In this document: piece by piece, positions 32,786 through 44,945 of the stretch
How positions within the stretch are numbered: the first letter of the stretch is position 1
Layout of the letters: each line of letters opens with the position of its first letter
DNA from: Brachynemurus nebulosus
Lineage: Eukaryota; Arthropoda; Insecta; Neuroptera; Myrmeleontidae
Direction: 5' to 3'
Assembly: GCA_035578155.1 (NCBI GenBank)
Contig: JAPWDM010000005.1
Coordinates: forward strand, 38,278,108 to 38,342,107
Length of the DNA: 64,000 bases
Program-made: the position numbers and the translations under genes
The notes under the pieces: generated by a model
What the model saw: only the letters and a program-made list of their open reading frames with translations
What the model was told of the DNA's origin: nothing
Databases searched by the model: none

Positions 32786-32790
32786 AGTTT

Positions 32791-33640
32791 CATTGGAGAA
32801 TTTTTTTCTCCGTAATGCATAATGCAATCAATACGAAACCTTTTACTAGAGAATACTAGCCGTACCCGTGACGTTGTTCACGCGAAACGCTGAGTAGTTT
32901 CTTTTTCTAATTTGTAGTTTCTTGCAACACAAAATGCATTAAATTGTCTCCAAATTGACAATTGTGTATTTCTTGTATTTGTCGGTACACAATTAGCAAC
33001 ATTTTTTTTTTATTTAAAATTCAGAAAATTTTTCAAACTACAAAATTTATTTATAATTTTTGTTACTATAGTTATGAAATTTTTTATGAAATATGTAAAT
33101 TAGCGTAATGTATGTAGATACTCAAAATAGTTTTTCCATTTTCCCGTGGGAATGAGACATTTTGCCGGAATAAAGATGTTGACCCAGGAAATAAGTTATC
33201 ATCACACCAAATTTCATTAAAATCCGTCCAGTAGTTTTTACGTGATGCGTGAACAGACAGACAGACAGACAGAGACAGATTTACAGTTTTATTATATGTA
33301 TAGATTATAAGTGATCTGCGGTATCCAAGAGGTTGAAAGTGATCTGAGATACACACAATTGTTAAAAAATATTAATTTTTCATTAAGTGGCACCAATTTG
33401 AAAAAATATTTGAAAATTAATGAAGAATTAACTTTAGTTTGTTTATAAAAAATTTATCTGTTGACCAATTTCAAAAATCCTGTACACCACCTTAGATAAT
33501 CTATCTCAGAAGCTACAAGTAAAATTTCAAATCAATCGGATGAATATAAAAAGCGCTCGAATTCGTTTCCGAAGTTAAGTTTAAAACGATTTTTAAAATA
33601 TTTCCTTTTGAATATCGTTCTAGAGATATTATATAATTTA
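32791..33640. repeat. Dispersed repeat family, copy A, with CAGACAGA tract
   Basis: The start (CATTGGAGAATTTTTTTCTC, then CGTAATGCATAATGCAATCA) matches 38962-39030 and 53820-53880. The distal part (about 33370-33640) matches 41630-42030 and 54000-54400. Between them, AAATTTCATTAAAATCCGTC, a block around AGTAGTTTTTACGTGATGCG and an ACAGACAGACAGACAGA tract (33253-33290) resemble a common arthropod interspersed-repeat 3' region. The class is unknown. Confidence 0.6.
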
Positions 33641-34024
33641 AGCCACAGAATATATCAGAAGGAACGCTACTATCTCTATACTATTGAAACCAGTGTAACC
33701 AAACAAAAACGGAAAATATCCCACCAATATGTTATATATGTGAACTCGGTTTAGTGTGTGTTTGTGTGATCTATGTTGTGTGTGTGAGTGAGGTAACCTA
33801 TCTTGCATACGCTCATACATAATACTACATACGTATGTATGTGGTACGTAAACCGTGTGATACGACGGTGGCAATATGATTATACAATCACAACAATTGA
33901 ACTCCACTCATCGACTGCTACCGAACAAATGACTACGAAGTAGCCTAACGTGTTCACAAATGCACACTGATGATTACAGAAAATAGATAGTAGCGTTCCT
34001 TCTGACATATTCTGTGATTTAAGC
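33636..34024. mobile_element. MITE with 8-bp target duplication (hAT- or P-like)
   Basis: The element is 33644-34016 (373 bp). The ends are inverted repeats of about 30 bp (CACAGAATATATCAGAAGGA and, inverted, CACAGAATATGTCAGAAGGA), flanked by a perfect 8-bp duplication ATTTAAGC. CA termini and an 8-bp duplication fit hAT or P superfamilies. It has no coding capacity. It inserted into the end of dispersed repeat copy A. Confidence 0.88.
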
Positions 34025-34900
34025 CGATAAAAAAAGAAATTGCCACTTATTTCTGCCGTTCCAACTCACAGGACTAAGTTACTTCAGAATTATTATGGAA
34101 TCAACCGAGTCTTCACGCAACATATTTTGTGTTGAAGAAAGGCTGAAGTTTTCTAAAACACTTTATTTAATTTTGAAAAAAAAGGAAATACTATTAAGTG
34201 AAGAAGATAAATTTCAAGTGACGATGAGTACATTTGAATACAAGAAGGCTAAACAAGGTTAACTGTATAAACCCAACCAGCTTGACTGTAAACTGTCTCT
34301 GACGTTAATGATATGCGGCGTACGTTCTGCCTACTACATAGACCTATAATTTACATAAATGTGAAAATGTATTTCCTTGCCATTATATTATGTAGAAAAA
34401 TTCGTATTTTATTCTAAATATTTTACCCAGCATTAACATGTACGCATAGACCATTTTCACTTACCATTTTCGCAATGATCTGTTTCATTTCTCCTTTGTG
34501 ACATTTTACAAATTTTGTTGATTTTAGTTTAAACTAGCTTCGTTACGAATACTCGACAACTATTCAATGTTCGGCAAATATTCGGTCCAATACTGAATAT
34601 CAAAACATTATTTGTCCATATACCGAATAGTGGAAAGAAAGAAATTTCCAATATAAAAAAATCGTTCACCCTGTCCTTGTCTTAAAGTTATTCTAGTTTC
34701 AAATATGACGATAATAATACAATAAAACATGACATTTTTCGATAAGATGCAGTTTAAGCACCAATTCCCTTTAAAGATTGGATAAAAGTCTGTTAGCAGT
34801 GCGAGGTAGCTATGTGCCACATCCAACTGGCAAAGAGGGGTGGCACAAAGCTTCCTCGACCACTAAGCAAATACCTAGTCTTGCAAATAATTAAAACTAA
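34025..34900. other. AT-rich non-coding stretch
   Basis: No gene or repeat recognised. Confidence 0.5.
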
Positions 34901-34901
34901 C

Positions 34902-34952
34902 CACCACTACTTTTTCAGAATGTCATTTGGTTTGAAAAACGCACCTTTAAGT
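34902..34952 (+). pseudogene. Relic of a Ty3/gypsy reverse transcriptase
   Basis: The frame reads YFFRMSFGLKNAPL, matching the conserved RT block usually written R-M-P-F-G-L-K-N-A-P. Nothing else of the element is recognisable around it, so this is a short, old fragment unrelated to the nested copy. Confidence 0.6.
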
Positions 34953-34959
34953 AGTAAAG

Positions 34960-36235
34960 TCACAGCGATTCTAGTGCGCATTGTCGAAAAAAAAAAAATA
35001 AAACTAAGCCATCCTGGCAATAAATTTCTTAAAATTTGATTAGGATGCCTTATTTTATTCCCCAAGTATAAATTTGATATGAATCACTTGATCCCTAAAA
35101 GTAATCTAATCAGAGACAAACAAAATATAAATCGTGAAATTGCACCAGAAAGAAATAAATTTCCAATTTTTTTATTAATGCAACACATAACATTATTTTA
35201 CCCAACAAATTCCAGCTTGTATATAGCTTATTTTAAAATTCAAACTATACATATCCATTTTTTTCGTGTAAAATTTATCTGCCGACGAAAATAAAAAAGA
35301 AAAATATGAAGGGTTCACAAATTCTTTTACAAATTATTGTTTGTATGAAATATTTGGCACCGACACCATTGCATAATAAACAGTGAATTTAATAGATGAT
35401 CATGATTCAAACATCCCCACCGATAACCGACGGTTAGAGGGTGAAAATTTGTAGTGGGGATGAAGAATAGTATACATAATATATAGATGTACGACATAAA
35501 CCATGTTTATATAGTATAAAGTAATAGTGAAATTAGTAGTCAAGTGTGTAAGTATCGCTTGGCATAACCTCTCCAAATATCCCTCTTGAATATCAATGAG
35601 ATATTAACTGTATAACAGAAGTGGAAGAAAGCTCATACTTATTTCCAAGTTGCACATTCTTGTGCGTCAACACAATTGGTAGGTACATACTGTATTTAGA
35701 CACCACAATCGTCAATCATTGGCTTCGCAAAATTTATCGATATTGACGATACAAGGTGTTATAAAGATAGCTGTAATGGAAATGATCGGGTTAGTTTTCA
35801 TCACTAGAGGGAATTAAAACCATAAAATATAAACAATGAATCAAGATAGCATGAATCAAGATATTATTTTAGTTGACATTTAATTTTAAATGATGAAAAA
35901 ATAACAAAAAACGAAACAAAAGGTATTTATATTTACATTTTCTTTTCATACTCTAGAATGTATACCCATTGTTTCTTGGTTGAGTACTGTCGGCAATAAC
36001 TAGTACCATAGACTAGTAGTGACTGGTACTCAGGCAAGTATTATTTTGTTTGTAAATGAGAAATGGAATATTATATAAGCGGACAGATGTCAGAATAAAA
36101 TAAAGAAATACATTTTTTTTGTTGCCTCGCTATGCTTTTGACATAAACAAGAAGAAAAATATATTAGTTTCTTTCATTATGACAACATAATATTATTATT
36201 AAATATTGTTAATGATCTAAGGATAATGGCTTCTC
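34960..36235. other. AT-rich non-coding stretch
   Basis: No gene or repeat recognised. Confidence 0.5.
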
Positions 36236-36239
36236 CTGT

Positions 36240-36396
36240 ATACAGGGTGTAAAACAAATAATTCTCGTCCTTTTGTCGGGTGACTCGTAGCACCTTGTAG
36301 ACACTAAAACCGCAGGAATTTTTTCGGAATTAACAGTCGCGCCACCCCTCAAAAGGATAGGTGTTATTTCCTTTGCACCCTGTATATAATATATAT

Positions 36397-36458
<62 letters not shown>

Positions 36459-36612
36459 ATATTATATACAGGATGTAAAGGAAATAACTCTTATCCTTTT
36501 GAGGGGTGACGCGACTGTTAATTCCGAAAAAATTCCTGCGGTTTTAGTGTCTACAGGGTGTTACGAGTCACCTCACAAAAGGACGAGAGTTATTTGTTTT
36601 GCAACCTGTATA
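36240..36612. mobile_element. Two inverted TACAGGGTG MITEs around a (TA)n tract
   Basis: A unit of about 145 bp (36241-36385) with ends TACAGGGTG/CACCCTGTA is repeated in inverted orientation at 36470-36612. Between them lies (TA)n at about 36390-36465. The two arms are close to 90% alike. TA flanks suggest a Tc1/mariner-type MITE pair, forming a large cruciform-capable palindrome. Confidence 0.8.
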
Positions 36613-36987
36613 TATGATGCTTCTGAAAGATACCAAGCAAGTAATAAATATACAAGTTACTTTAAGATTGATGTTTGTATTATTCTTATTTCGATGAACA
36701 TTAATTCTGGAATAAAATCGATCCATCGAATTTTGAATTTACTTTTGAAGAAATAAGCTCTGCCACATAAAACACATTTTCCAAAGAGACGATAAGAGTG
36801 TAGGGTAGTCTGTTGCAGCATGCACGATTCGGCCATTGTCGAAAAAAAATTTACCAAGTTTGGTTTTATCTATTATTTATTTCTTTCATTTTATGTTTTT
36901 TTTAATCTACAGTGCGTTTTCGTATAAGAAAAACCGATCCATTATCCTTAAATGCGAATCTATCCTTTTCCAGTGCACTCGTTCGTA
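36613..36987. other. AT-rich non-coding stretch
   Basis: No gene or repeat recognised. Confidence 0.5.
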
Positions 36988-37421
36988 TTAACCCTTTGCG
37001 CTTATAAGACATGTACAGCATGACAAGGTGATTTGTCCATTAACTCTACCATATTTAAAGGTGTTTTGTCTGTTGGATCATAAGACATGTACCACATGAC
37101 ACACTGAATGTTGAACTGTAATGAGTGCTCATACTTCACATTACATGAATATTTTATTTAATAACTGCAAACACATTCATTTATTAGAAAAATTGTAAAT
37201 AAGATAATACAAAATCACGTTGAATTATCTTTTTAAAATTAAAAACTAATAAAAACAGCATTGAGGACGTATTTAGCGCATTTAGTATTAAACTTTGGGG
37301 AAACAAGGCTAGAACGTCAAAAGAATCCGTCAATAAAAGAACGTCGGTCGTTGTCATGTGGCACATGTCTTACCAGCCTATTTACTACTCACTTTTTTTT
37401 TGCTTGATTGCAAAGAGTTAA
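36988..37421. mobile_element. TTAA-flanked MITE with CCCTTTGCG end
   Basis: The element is 36992-37417. TTAA precedes CCCTTTGCGCTTATAAGAC; the right end read inward is CTCTTTGCAATC after TTAA. A subterminal motif TAAGACATGT.C..CATGACA occurs near both ends and once more at about 37080. It is a piggyBac-type non-autonomous element, from a different family than those at 3398 and 12406. Confidence 0.7.
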
Positions 37422-37640
37422 TATACACCGTATTGTGTATACTGTCTATAAACGATTGAGCATGTGACATTGTATATGTATTCCTCTTACCTCACCCACA
37501 CAAAAAAATCAGTTTTTTTTTTTTTTTTTAAAGATATAAATAGAGAATAGTTCTAGTTAGAAAAGTATATACCGTTATCACAGTTTGAAAATCAAAGGAA
37601 CTATAAAAGTTTTAAATTTGTGTTCGATGACACTAAAAGC

Positions 37641-37752
37641 ATAATTTTTAAAGGTTTTTAGGAGTGTTGGAGAGGCCTTTTCCTCAGACCTTGGAAAAAA
37701 ACATTTCTCTTTTCCTTGATGACCAACACTCCTAAATACCTTTAAAAATTAT
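37641..37752. repeat. Hairpin with 30-bp arms
   Basis: Arms 37641-37670 (ATAATTTTTAAAGGTTTTTA followed by GGAGTGTTGG) and 37723-37752 are reverse complements with about one or two mismatches around a loop of about 52 nt. It could be a small MITE or a transcribed stem-loop. Confidence 0.8.
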
Positions 37753-37759
37753 AAAAGTT

Positions 37760-39356
37760 TTAGTTGTAACAAATGATTGCCTTCAGCTCACCCTATATTT
37801 TCGAAATTTCCCCATCAAGATCTCGAGAGAGAAGTTTTATTGGAAACTTTTAAACTTTTATTAGAATATGAAATCAATATAAAAAATTTCTAGAAAATTA
37901 AATTAAGAAAACTATATTTTGTATGTTACTTAAAGGGGAAGGCAATATTATAAAAGAAAAAGACGCCCCATAATAGCTTTGTAAATTCTACAAATTTTTT
38001 AATAAAACTTTAATGTAATATATTTTCAATAAAATTTTTCATTTATTGAGCAGAAAAACAGTAACAAAACTTTATGACCAACAATTATAGAAGAAAAACA
38101 AGAAAATTTCGTCGCAGTGAATGCACATGGCCCATTTCAAATAAATAAGATAAATTAATAAAATTAACATAAAAGTTTAATGTCAAAACTTCTTGAGGCA
38201 ACGAAGAAAAACAAACTGAAAAAAAAGAAAAACAGTCACATTTATATTCAAAATGTTTCCTCACTTGCGAAGCGTAGAAATAATTTTGAGCGATATTGAA
38301 AATTAAACAGAAATAAAAAAAAAAACTTTACGAACGAATAATAAATCTCTTTTTAATAATGGAAATACCGCCTGTTCTAAAAAAGTAAGGACATTTTCGT
38401 AATTATCACGTGAATAGACACGAATAAAATAACAAAGTCAGAAAAATTTTTGAACCCAAGTGCAACCGATTCGGTTCTTTTCACGTTGGTTAAAATACAG
38501 TGACGATAACAATACAGTACGAAACATTGTCTGAATACAAATTACGATATTTTTCGGTCAGTTAAAGTGGCATACCAGAACATGTTTAAAATAAACAACA
38601 AACACATTCATATAATCATATATAATGTTGTTTTTGTTTGTTTATTTGGCTTTAAACAACAACGGCACCACTATTGTTCCGGATGCCGCCATAACTGTGG
38701 TATTACAATAAAAACATAACGGTAAGTTCGAAATAAGTCGAAGGCGAAGATATTAATGTGGCGATAACTTAAACATGTACCGGACTATTACTCTAAATAG
38801 CGTTACGAAAAACAGTTTTGGGGTTAAAGAACGTATTGAAATAAACGTGGTAGTGTGCTAAATGTAAGTGACCAGGAGATCTCAAAACTTTGCTTCGCCG
38901 GGCACAATTGTAACAACACTGTGTATAATTTAAGGCTTTACAATCTTTACATCATTTTGAAATGAAAGAAAATCTTTTACTGGAGAAAGCTTTTTCCGTA
39001 ATGAATAACGCAATCAGTATAAAACTTTTTACAGTAAGTATATTATTAGTACATGATCTAAGGATGACAAAAATTTTTTTCCAACGTATTAGGTACAGAA
39101 AAAGATTTTCATCAAGTACACAAGATTCGCTAAATAATTCATATGAGTGAGAAATAAGCTTTTCCCACGTATATTACACTGTACTTTTTCTACGAGCACA
39201 TTTTTTCTCGTAAAATTTAATATAAAAAATTTAAATAAAATTTAAATAAGTAGTAAAAATTTTTAAAATTATAATGTCAGTGGTAAGATGTTCAAATTTT
39301 TGTAAAAGCATACTTTGAAACTATGGGCACAATAATAAATAATCAACTTACATATG
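37760..39356. other. AT-rich non-coding stretch
   Basis: No gene recognised. At 38962-39030 a block with CTTTTACTGGAGAAAGCTTT followed by TTCCGTAATGAATAACGCAA is a fragment of the dispersed repeat family seen at 32791 and 53820. Confidence 0.5.
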
Positions 39357-39880
39357 TACGGGGCTTTCATTATATTCCGATACCCACGTGATCAAATTTG
39401 TTTAGTGCGCTTGGTAATTTTCTTATTTTATATTGGGTAAAGTTAGTTGCTAGGTGAAAATACTAAAAAGAAATAACCAAATATATTGGTGTTTTTCAGT
39501 GGTGTAATTGCTACATTTAATATTCAGCTGCATATATAATCAAGTTGATAATTAATCTGGAATCTGGAAGTAAGTAATAAAATAGTATTGTTTTTGGAAA
39601 GTAGTAAATTTAAAGTAAGTAAACTTTTTTCGCTTTAAAAATGTTTGTAAGAATAAAACTGAATTTTTACATTTTGACGTTAGATACTTGAAATTTATGT
39701 AAATTCATTATATTTAATTTTTATTTTTAAACTTTTATAATTAATATTTTTACTCATCTTAACCATTTTACTTTTCCGATAGTAGTAATTCAGTTAACGA
39801 TCAAAAATAAAATTGTGGTTAAATAAAAAGATTGAATTTACTTATTTTGAATTTAATTTTCAGAATCTCGTTGTTAAAAA

Positions 39881-41016
39881 ATGGTGTTCACAGCAGAGCA
39901 AGATGCATTTATTTTAATGGCGCACTTCCGCAGTGGAACAAGGGGTCCTGATGGTAGTTGGAGCTATTCCTTGCAGTCATGGATCGAGCAATTTACTGAA
40001 GCATTTCCTGACGTTAACATTGAATATGAAGTTTTTAAAAATCATAAAAGGGTACTTATTCAAAGATTTGAGACCAAAAATTGCATCTGCAAGGGTAAAT
40101 CAACAGGCAGATCCACACTTTTAACCCAAAATGTTGTTGACGATATTCAGAGGCGAATGGAACGAAGTCCTACTAAATCCATTCCAAAATTATCTGCCCA
40201 AACAGGTAAATTGTAATTAATACAATGTATTTAAGTACAATATTAATAAAATAAAATTTCACAGGTTTATCCGTTGGAACTTGCCATAAAGCATTAAAAA
40301 AGAAGCTATTCATGCGTCCGTATAAAGTTACTGCTATTCACCAGTTATATCCCCCTGGCCACGTTCAACGGATGAGATACTGCCAATGGTTTAACGAAAA
40401 CCTTAATAATAATAATATGTTAGACAAAACATTTTATACTGATGAAGCGTGGATACATTTATCGGGTTATGTAAATAGCCAAAACTATCGGACTTGGGCT
40501 ACAGTAAATCCGCATAATTTTATGGAAACACCTTTACATCCACAAAAAATTGGCATATGGGCGGCAGTATCACGAAGAAGGATAATTGGTCCTATTTTCT
40601 TTGAAGAAACTATAAATGCAGAACGATATCGTACTCTTATTTTGCAGCCAGCAATAGAACAATTGCATGATGACGAACTCCAATTTGGCTATTTTCAGCA
40701 AGATGGAGCTGCACCTCATACAGCAAATGCAACAACAGAGTATTTGCAACAATATTTTGATAATCGAGTGATTAGTACTGGCTTATGGCCTCCTCGTAGT
40801 CCAGATCTTACTCCATTAGATTTTTATTTGTTTGGACGAGTTAAAAATAGTATTTTTAAGAATCGGTTTCAAACTCTTGAAGAGCTACAACCAGCAATTG
40901 AGCAAGAAATTCAAAATATAACACCAAACGAATTAGAAAATGTGTTTGAAAATATGAAACGTAGAATTAATTTATGTTTAGAAATGCAAGGTGGACATTT
41001 TGAGCATCTTTTATGA
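39881..41016 (+). CDS. Tc1/mariner-type transposase (one intron)
   Basis: Exon 1 is 39881-40205 and exon 2 is 40265-41016, giving 358 residues. It cuts and rejoins DNA at the TA-flanked inverted ends. The N-terminal half is the helix-turn-helix DNA-binding region (FTAEQDAFILMAHF at the start). The catalytic core has YTDEAW (first Asp), FQQDGAAPHTA (second Asp) and SPDLTPLDFYLFG (third Asp, about 38 residues after the second), so it is a DDD-type rather than DDE-type enzyme. Exon 1 ends in phase 1. The 59-bp intron (40206-40264) is GT-AG with TTTCACAG at its acceptor, and it contains an in-frame stop if unspliced. There is no other frame break. Confidence 0.92.
40206..40264 (+). other. Intron of the transposase gene
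   Basis: GTAAATTG at the donor, TTTCACAG at the acceptor, 59 bp, AT-rich. Splicing joins exon 1 and exon 2 in frame and restores a continuous family-like sequence across the junction. Confidence 0.85.
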
Positions 41017-41464
41017 ATAAATTAATATACTCCTTTGTGTCAATTTTTTTTTTAAATCCTTCACTTGTCCTTTACTCGTATAAAAAAAAAATATATTTAT
41101 ATTTTTCTATAATTTTAATATTATCAATTCAGGTGTTTTGTTCATTTTTCTAAAAAAATAATAGATAATAAGAATAGCTACCAAATAATAAATGTCTTTT
41201 TTTAATCAAAATTAATCAAATTTTAAAAAGCTAAAAATGTTAATTCGCTACAAACAACATGCAATAAAAACATTAATAAAAATGATTTATTTATTTTTTT
41301 TATCAATTTTACCAGTATTCTCGAAATCAGTTTCATTGCGCCACTGATTTTCAAATAGTAAATATTGCATTTAGGGTATTTTTTTTTAATAATTACCATA
41401 CACACAAAAATGGCGGAAATTATATTTGGTCACGTGGGTATCGGAATATAATGAAAGCCCTGTA

Positions 41465-41624
41465 TATTTTTAGTATTATTTATATGGAAGACATATATTA
41501 AATCAAGGACACAGCCAACTTTTTTATTATATTAAGCAGTGGAAAATTATTTCGCACGCTCCTTTCCGCATTGTGTGGGCAATTGTTAATTTTTACATAT
41601 AGTTAGCCGTGCGCAAAATGTCAC
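41465..41624. other. Short AT-rich spacer
   Basis: Nothing recognised. Confidence 0.4.
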
Positions 41625-42060
41625 TTTTAATAGTAGGAGTAGAAAAAATTTATTTCTTAACTAATTTCAAAAATCAAGTATGCCATCCTTGGTAATCTAT
41701 TTAAGAAGTTACAGATAAAATTTCAAGTTAATCCGATGAATATTGCTAAAGTTATCTTGCCCACCGTTTCGAAAAACGCAGTTTCGAGAAAAAAGCGTCT
41801 ACAATTTCAAAATGGATTTATCATCTTTTGTGTTTATACCAATCATTAACGTCATTTGTAAGTTATTTATGGAAATATAACTGACCTATAATGAAAAATG
41901 TTATCGACCAAGCTAAGAGACTCCAAAATGCTACGCGCAGCAACTTTTGAACGTTTTCAACCGCTCGAAGTTGTTTCAGAAATCGAATTTAAAACTTTCA
42001 GCAGTCATAGTTCTTTCTTAATATCATTCTAGAAATGTTAATAATCATTATGTCAAATCA
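41625..42060. repeat. Dispersed repeat family, copy B
   Basis: Matches copy A (33420-33640) in CTAATTTCAAAAATC and AAGTTACAGATAAAATTTCA. Matches copy C (54190-54400) in TTATCGACCAAG.TAAGAGACT, GTTTCAGAAATCGA and TCATTCTAGAAAT. Diverged, non-coding. Confidence 0.65.
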
Positions 42061-42575
42061 ATCAAAAAAAAAGAGGAAGCTTTTTTTTTAAAGTGACGTA
42101 ACGCCTTAAGTATAGGTACAGCCATTCCTATATCTTTTTTTTTTCATATTTTTGTTTTATCCCACCGGACATGTCACATTCATAAATATAGTAATAAAAT
42201 AAAATATTACAGGGAGCGACAACGACCAGGACCATACCAGCTAGAGCGCGACTAGCGTAGACAACTAATTCCAAGAAATGAACTTACGTGGGTTTGATAA
42301 ATTATTTCCTATCACCTCAACATGCACTTGTACCGGTTTTTTCTTCCTTTCGATTTTTTTTTCTTTTTTTTTTTTTATTATCCTTTCCACGACAACTAAA
42401 TTTATATATTTCTATTATTGTGTAAAATGTATTCCTTGTGAATGAAGTTACTTTTCTAACAAATTATATTATTTGGATGTTTCGGATACTATTATAATAT
42501 AAATAATTTACTTCTTCAACCATGAACATCGTTCTTTACACTAAACATATGTTGCGTGTTGTAAAAAAGCAAAAA
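42061..42575. other. AT-rich non-coding stretch
   Basis: No gene recognised. Poly(T) runs at about 42137 and 42356. Confidence 0.5.
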
Positions 42576-42578
42576 TAA

Positions 42579-42775
42579 CCTCTGTCCTAAAAATATTCCT
42601 TTTGGAAAAATTCGCTTTATAGGATAATAGTCCAAAAGCACATCTTATGTGATTTTTTTCCGTTCTTTCCGTAGAAAAACTCTGTCCTAAAAATACTCTT
42701 TTTGGAAAGATTCGCTTTATAGGATAATAGTTCAAAAGCGTATCTTATGTGATTTTTTCCGTTCTTTGTCATGGT
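42579..42775. repeat. 101-bp tandem duplication
   Basis: CTCTGTCCTAAAAATA recurs at 42579 and 42680, with the following TTTTGGAAA.ATTCGCTTTA, ATAGGATAATAGT and TCTTATGTGATTTTTT in both units. Confidence 0.88.
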
Positions 42776-44297
42776 GTAGAAAAATTTTGGCAAATTTTTG
42801 CAAAAATTCATTTTTTGGCTGAGTTTTTTACGTGAAAATTCGTTAAAAGCAAGATTAGATACTTTCTAAGTGTCCCAAGCGGATCTTATTGCTTTCCTGA
42901 AAGCATTAAAAAATAATTCGCAGAACACTATTTACCTCTTGAAGATATTCAAATAAAAATGAACTCCCTTACCTCTTTCGCTGATTTGTATAACTAAAGT
43001 GTTCCACATTTTGTCTGTATTTTTGTGAACTTTTGTGTAAAAACCACTAAACGATTAGTCGGATATTGGCTACAAACTGTTATATTGAACTGGACCCGAT
43101 CCTCAGAAAAAAACCATCCATAACTTTTTTTACCGTAAATATGCAATAAATTTCTGTTCAACACTCAAAATGTGTGCTAAATATAAAACAAATATCTGTG
43201 TCATACTTTTGTAATATTTTTCGTATACAATGTCTGTATTTTTCTAATAAAAATATTTTATATTGTATCCATAACTCCGAGCAATATCCTTTTTATATTT
43301 TTTAATTTAAAAAAAAATTGTTTTCAGATATTTTGCCCCAATTTTATTTCTCGGCTTGTATTTTTTTTTAAATATTAACAAAACCACTACTACCACTCAC
43401 ATTATCGTACCGTGGATAAATTACTGGCAACAATTATTAAAATGTTTTCAACAATTACAACTCAGAAAAACTAGTTCACAAACACCGATTTATTTTACTC
43501 ATTTTACCTACTGTAGAAACAGGGCCGGCTCAAGGCCGGTGCAATCATTGTATTACATTAAGCTTTGCGTTTCTGAAGGCCCCACGCCGCGACGCTGATT
43601 TGTTTCGTAAAATCAAAAACTTAAATGCGACCTTTGAAAGACTACACGGATTTATTTAATACCATTACAATATTTTACAAATATGTACCTATTTCAATGT
43701 AATGATATATAATTTATTTGAACCATATTCAAATTTTGTTAGTTTTCGGAATACTATATTATTTTATCAATTAAACTATTACCATTGTATCTACGGAAAG
43801 ATCTTTTTCAAGATTAAACGTAATAAAATATTACTTTGGCTCTTCCGTTAGTCTAGATAGATTTACCTCTTCAATAATTTAAGTAATAAGGTTACAGTGG
43901 TTCTATACCCAAAGTAGTAAGGTTACAGCCAAGGGGCCAAACTACTCTGTGATAGCATGCCAGTTGTCGCCAGAATTTTACGTCATCAAACTTGGCAGCA
44001 AGGAACCCCCACTTTCTATGGTTATATACATATTTAGAGTTTGTGTTTGTATGTGTAGTATAGTGGATGTTAATACGTGTGATATTCGTTATGTATGTGG
44101 TACGAAGTGCGAGGTGGGAGTGGATGCATACTATCGAACAACTGTGGTCAAGCCAGCACTGTGGTCACCACTTAACAGTGGTTGTTTACTCTTGTAGAGC
44201 CGATGGACGACTAGTCAGCAGGTAGTATAAAATGTAACTTATTACAACTTTGAGATCAAACTTTTTTATATGTACGCTTCATCTGTCTCATCTATGG
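42776..44297. other. Non-coding stretch with a partial hAT-like end
   Basis: No gene. CAGGGCCGGCTCAAGGCCGG at 43519 looks like a hAT element end, but I found no partner with a matching duplication. One unit of the 31-bp minisatellite (TTACAGTGGTTCTATACCCA) sits at about 43890-43922, apart from the main array. Confidence 0.5.
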
Positions 44298-44555
44298 TTA
44301 CAGCAATTCTATATTAAAAGTAGTAATGTTACAGTGGTTTTATACCAAAAGTAGTGAGGTCACATCAATTCTGTACCAAAAGTACTGAGATTACAGCAGT
44401 TCTGTACCTAAAGTAGTAAAGTTACAGCGATTTTATACCAAAAGTAGTATCTACTCTTCAAAAGTAGTAAAGCTGCAACGATTCTGTACCAAAAATAGAA
44501 AGTTACATCGATTCTGTACCAAAAGTAGTAAGGTTACAGTGAATCTATACCAAAA
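44298..44555. repeat. 31-bp minisatellite, about eight units
   Basis: Unit pattern GTTACAG.GATT.TATACCAA followed by AAGTAGTAA.G; units are 31 bp with drift, and one has an extra CTACTCTTCAAAAGTAG piece. The array ends 25 bp before the hAT MITE. Confidence 0.85.
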
Positions 44556-44572
44556 GATTTAAAAAGGCGAAT

Positions 44573-44787
44573 AATATAAACAAGGCCGGCGAGAGGGCAG
44601 GTGAGATGAGGCAATTGCTCATCACTTGGGTCTAAAAAGGGAGCTCGAAGCCTCGGTTAGGAGCCCGAACAAAATGTGAAGACGTTTTTTTGGCTCGTCG
44701 ACTGTATTTTCGGAAAAAAAGTGTTTGAAATTTTTTTGTTGTATCCGGCGGGCCGTCTCTGTGCCTCTAGCCGGTCCTGAATATAAC
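44573..44787. mobile_element. hAT-type MITE, 199 bp
   Basis: The element is 44581-44779. Ends are CAAGGCCGGC and GCCGGTCCTG, flanked by AATATAAA/AATATAAC (7 of 8 identical). It is GC-rich and contains a GGCAATTGCTCATCACTTGG block. The short ends and 8-bp duplication fit hAT. Confidence 0.75.
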
Positions 44788-44865
44788 AAACGAGAGCAAC
44801 CGTTCATTTCGTTCAAAGAGTTTATGTTCAGCTACAATTTTTCACATAATAATTTTATATATTCC

Positions 44866-44867
<2 letters not shown>

Positions 44868-44942
<75 letters not shown>
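44868..44942. repeat. (TA)n microsatellite
   Basis: About 75 bp of pure TA. Confidence 0.97.

Positions 44943-44945
<3 letters not shown>

Larger units (their letters stand above)
39357..41464 (+). mobile_element. Tc1/mariner-type DNA transposon, apparently complete
   Basis: The element is 39359-41462 (2104 bp), flanked by TA on both sides. Inverted ends of about 39 bp (GGGGCTTTCATTATATTCCG and, inverted, AGGGCTTTCATTATATTCCG) differ at two positions. One transposase gene with one intron lies in the middle. Near-identical ends and an open transposase suggest recent activity. Confidence 0.93.

Noticed and set aside
36361..36756. 131-codon frame and other Tyr-Ile repeat frames over (TA)n tracts
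   Set aside because: Produced by TATATA microsatellites and MITE sequence.
43519..43600. hAT element starting CAGGGCCGGC
   Set aside because: The flanking 8 bp do not match those after the candidate right end at 44779, so boundaries are unsupported.
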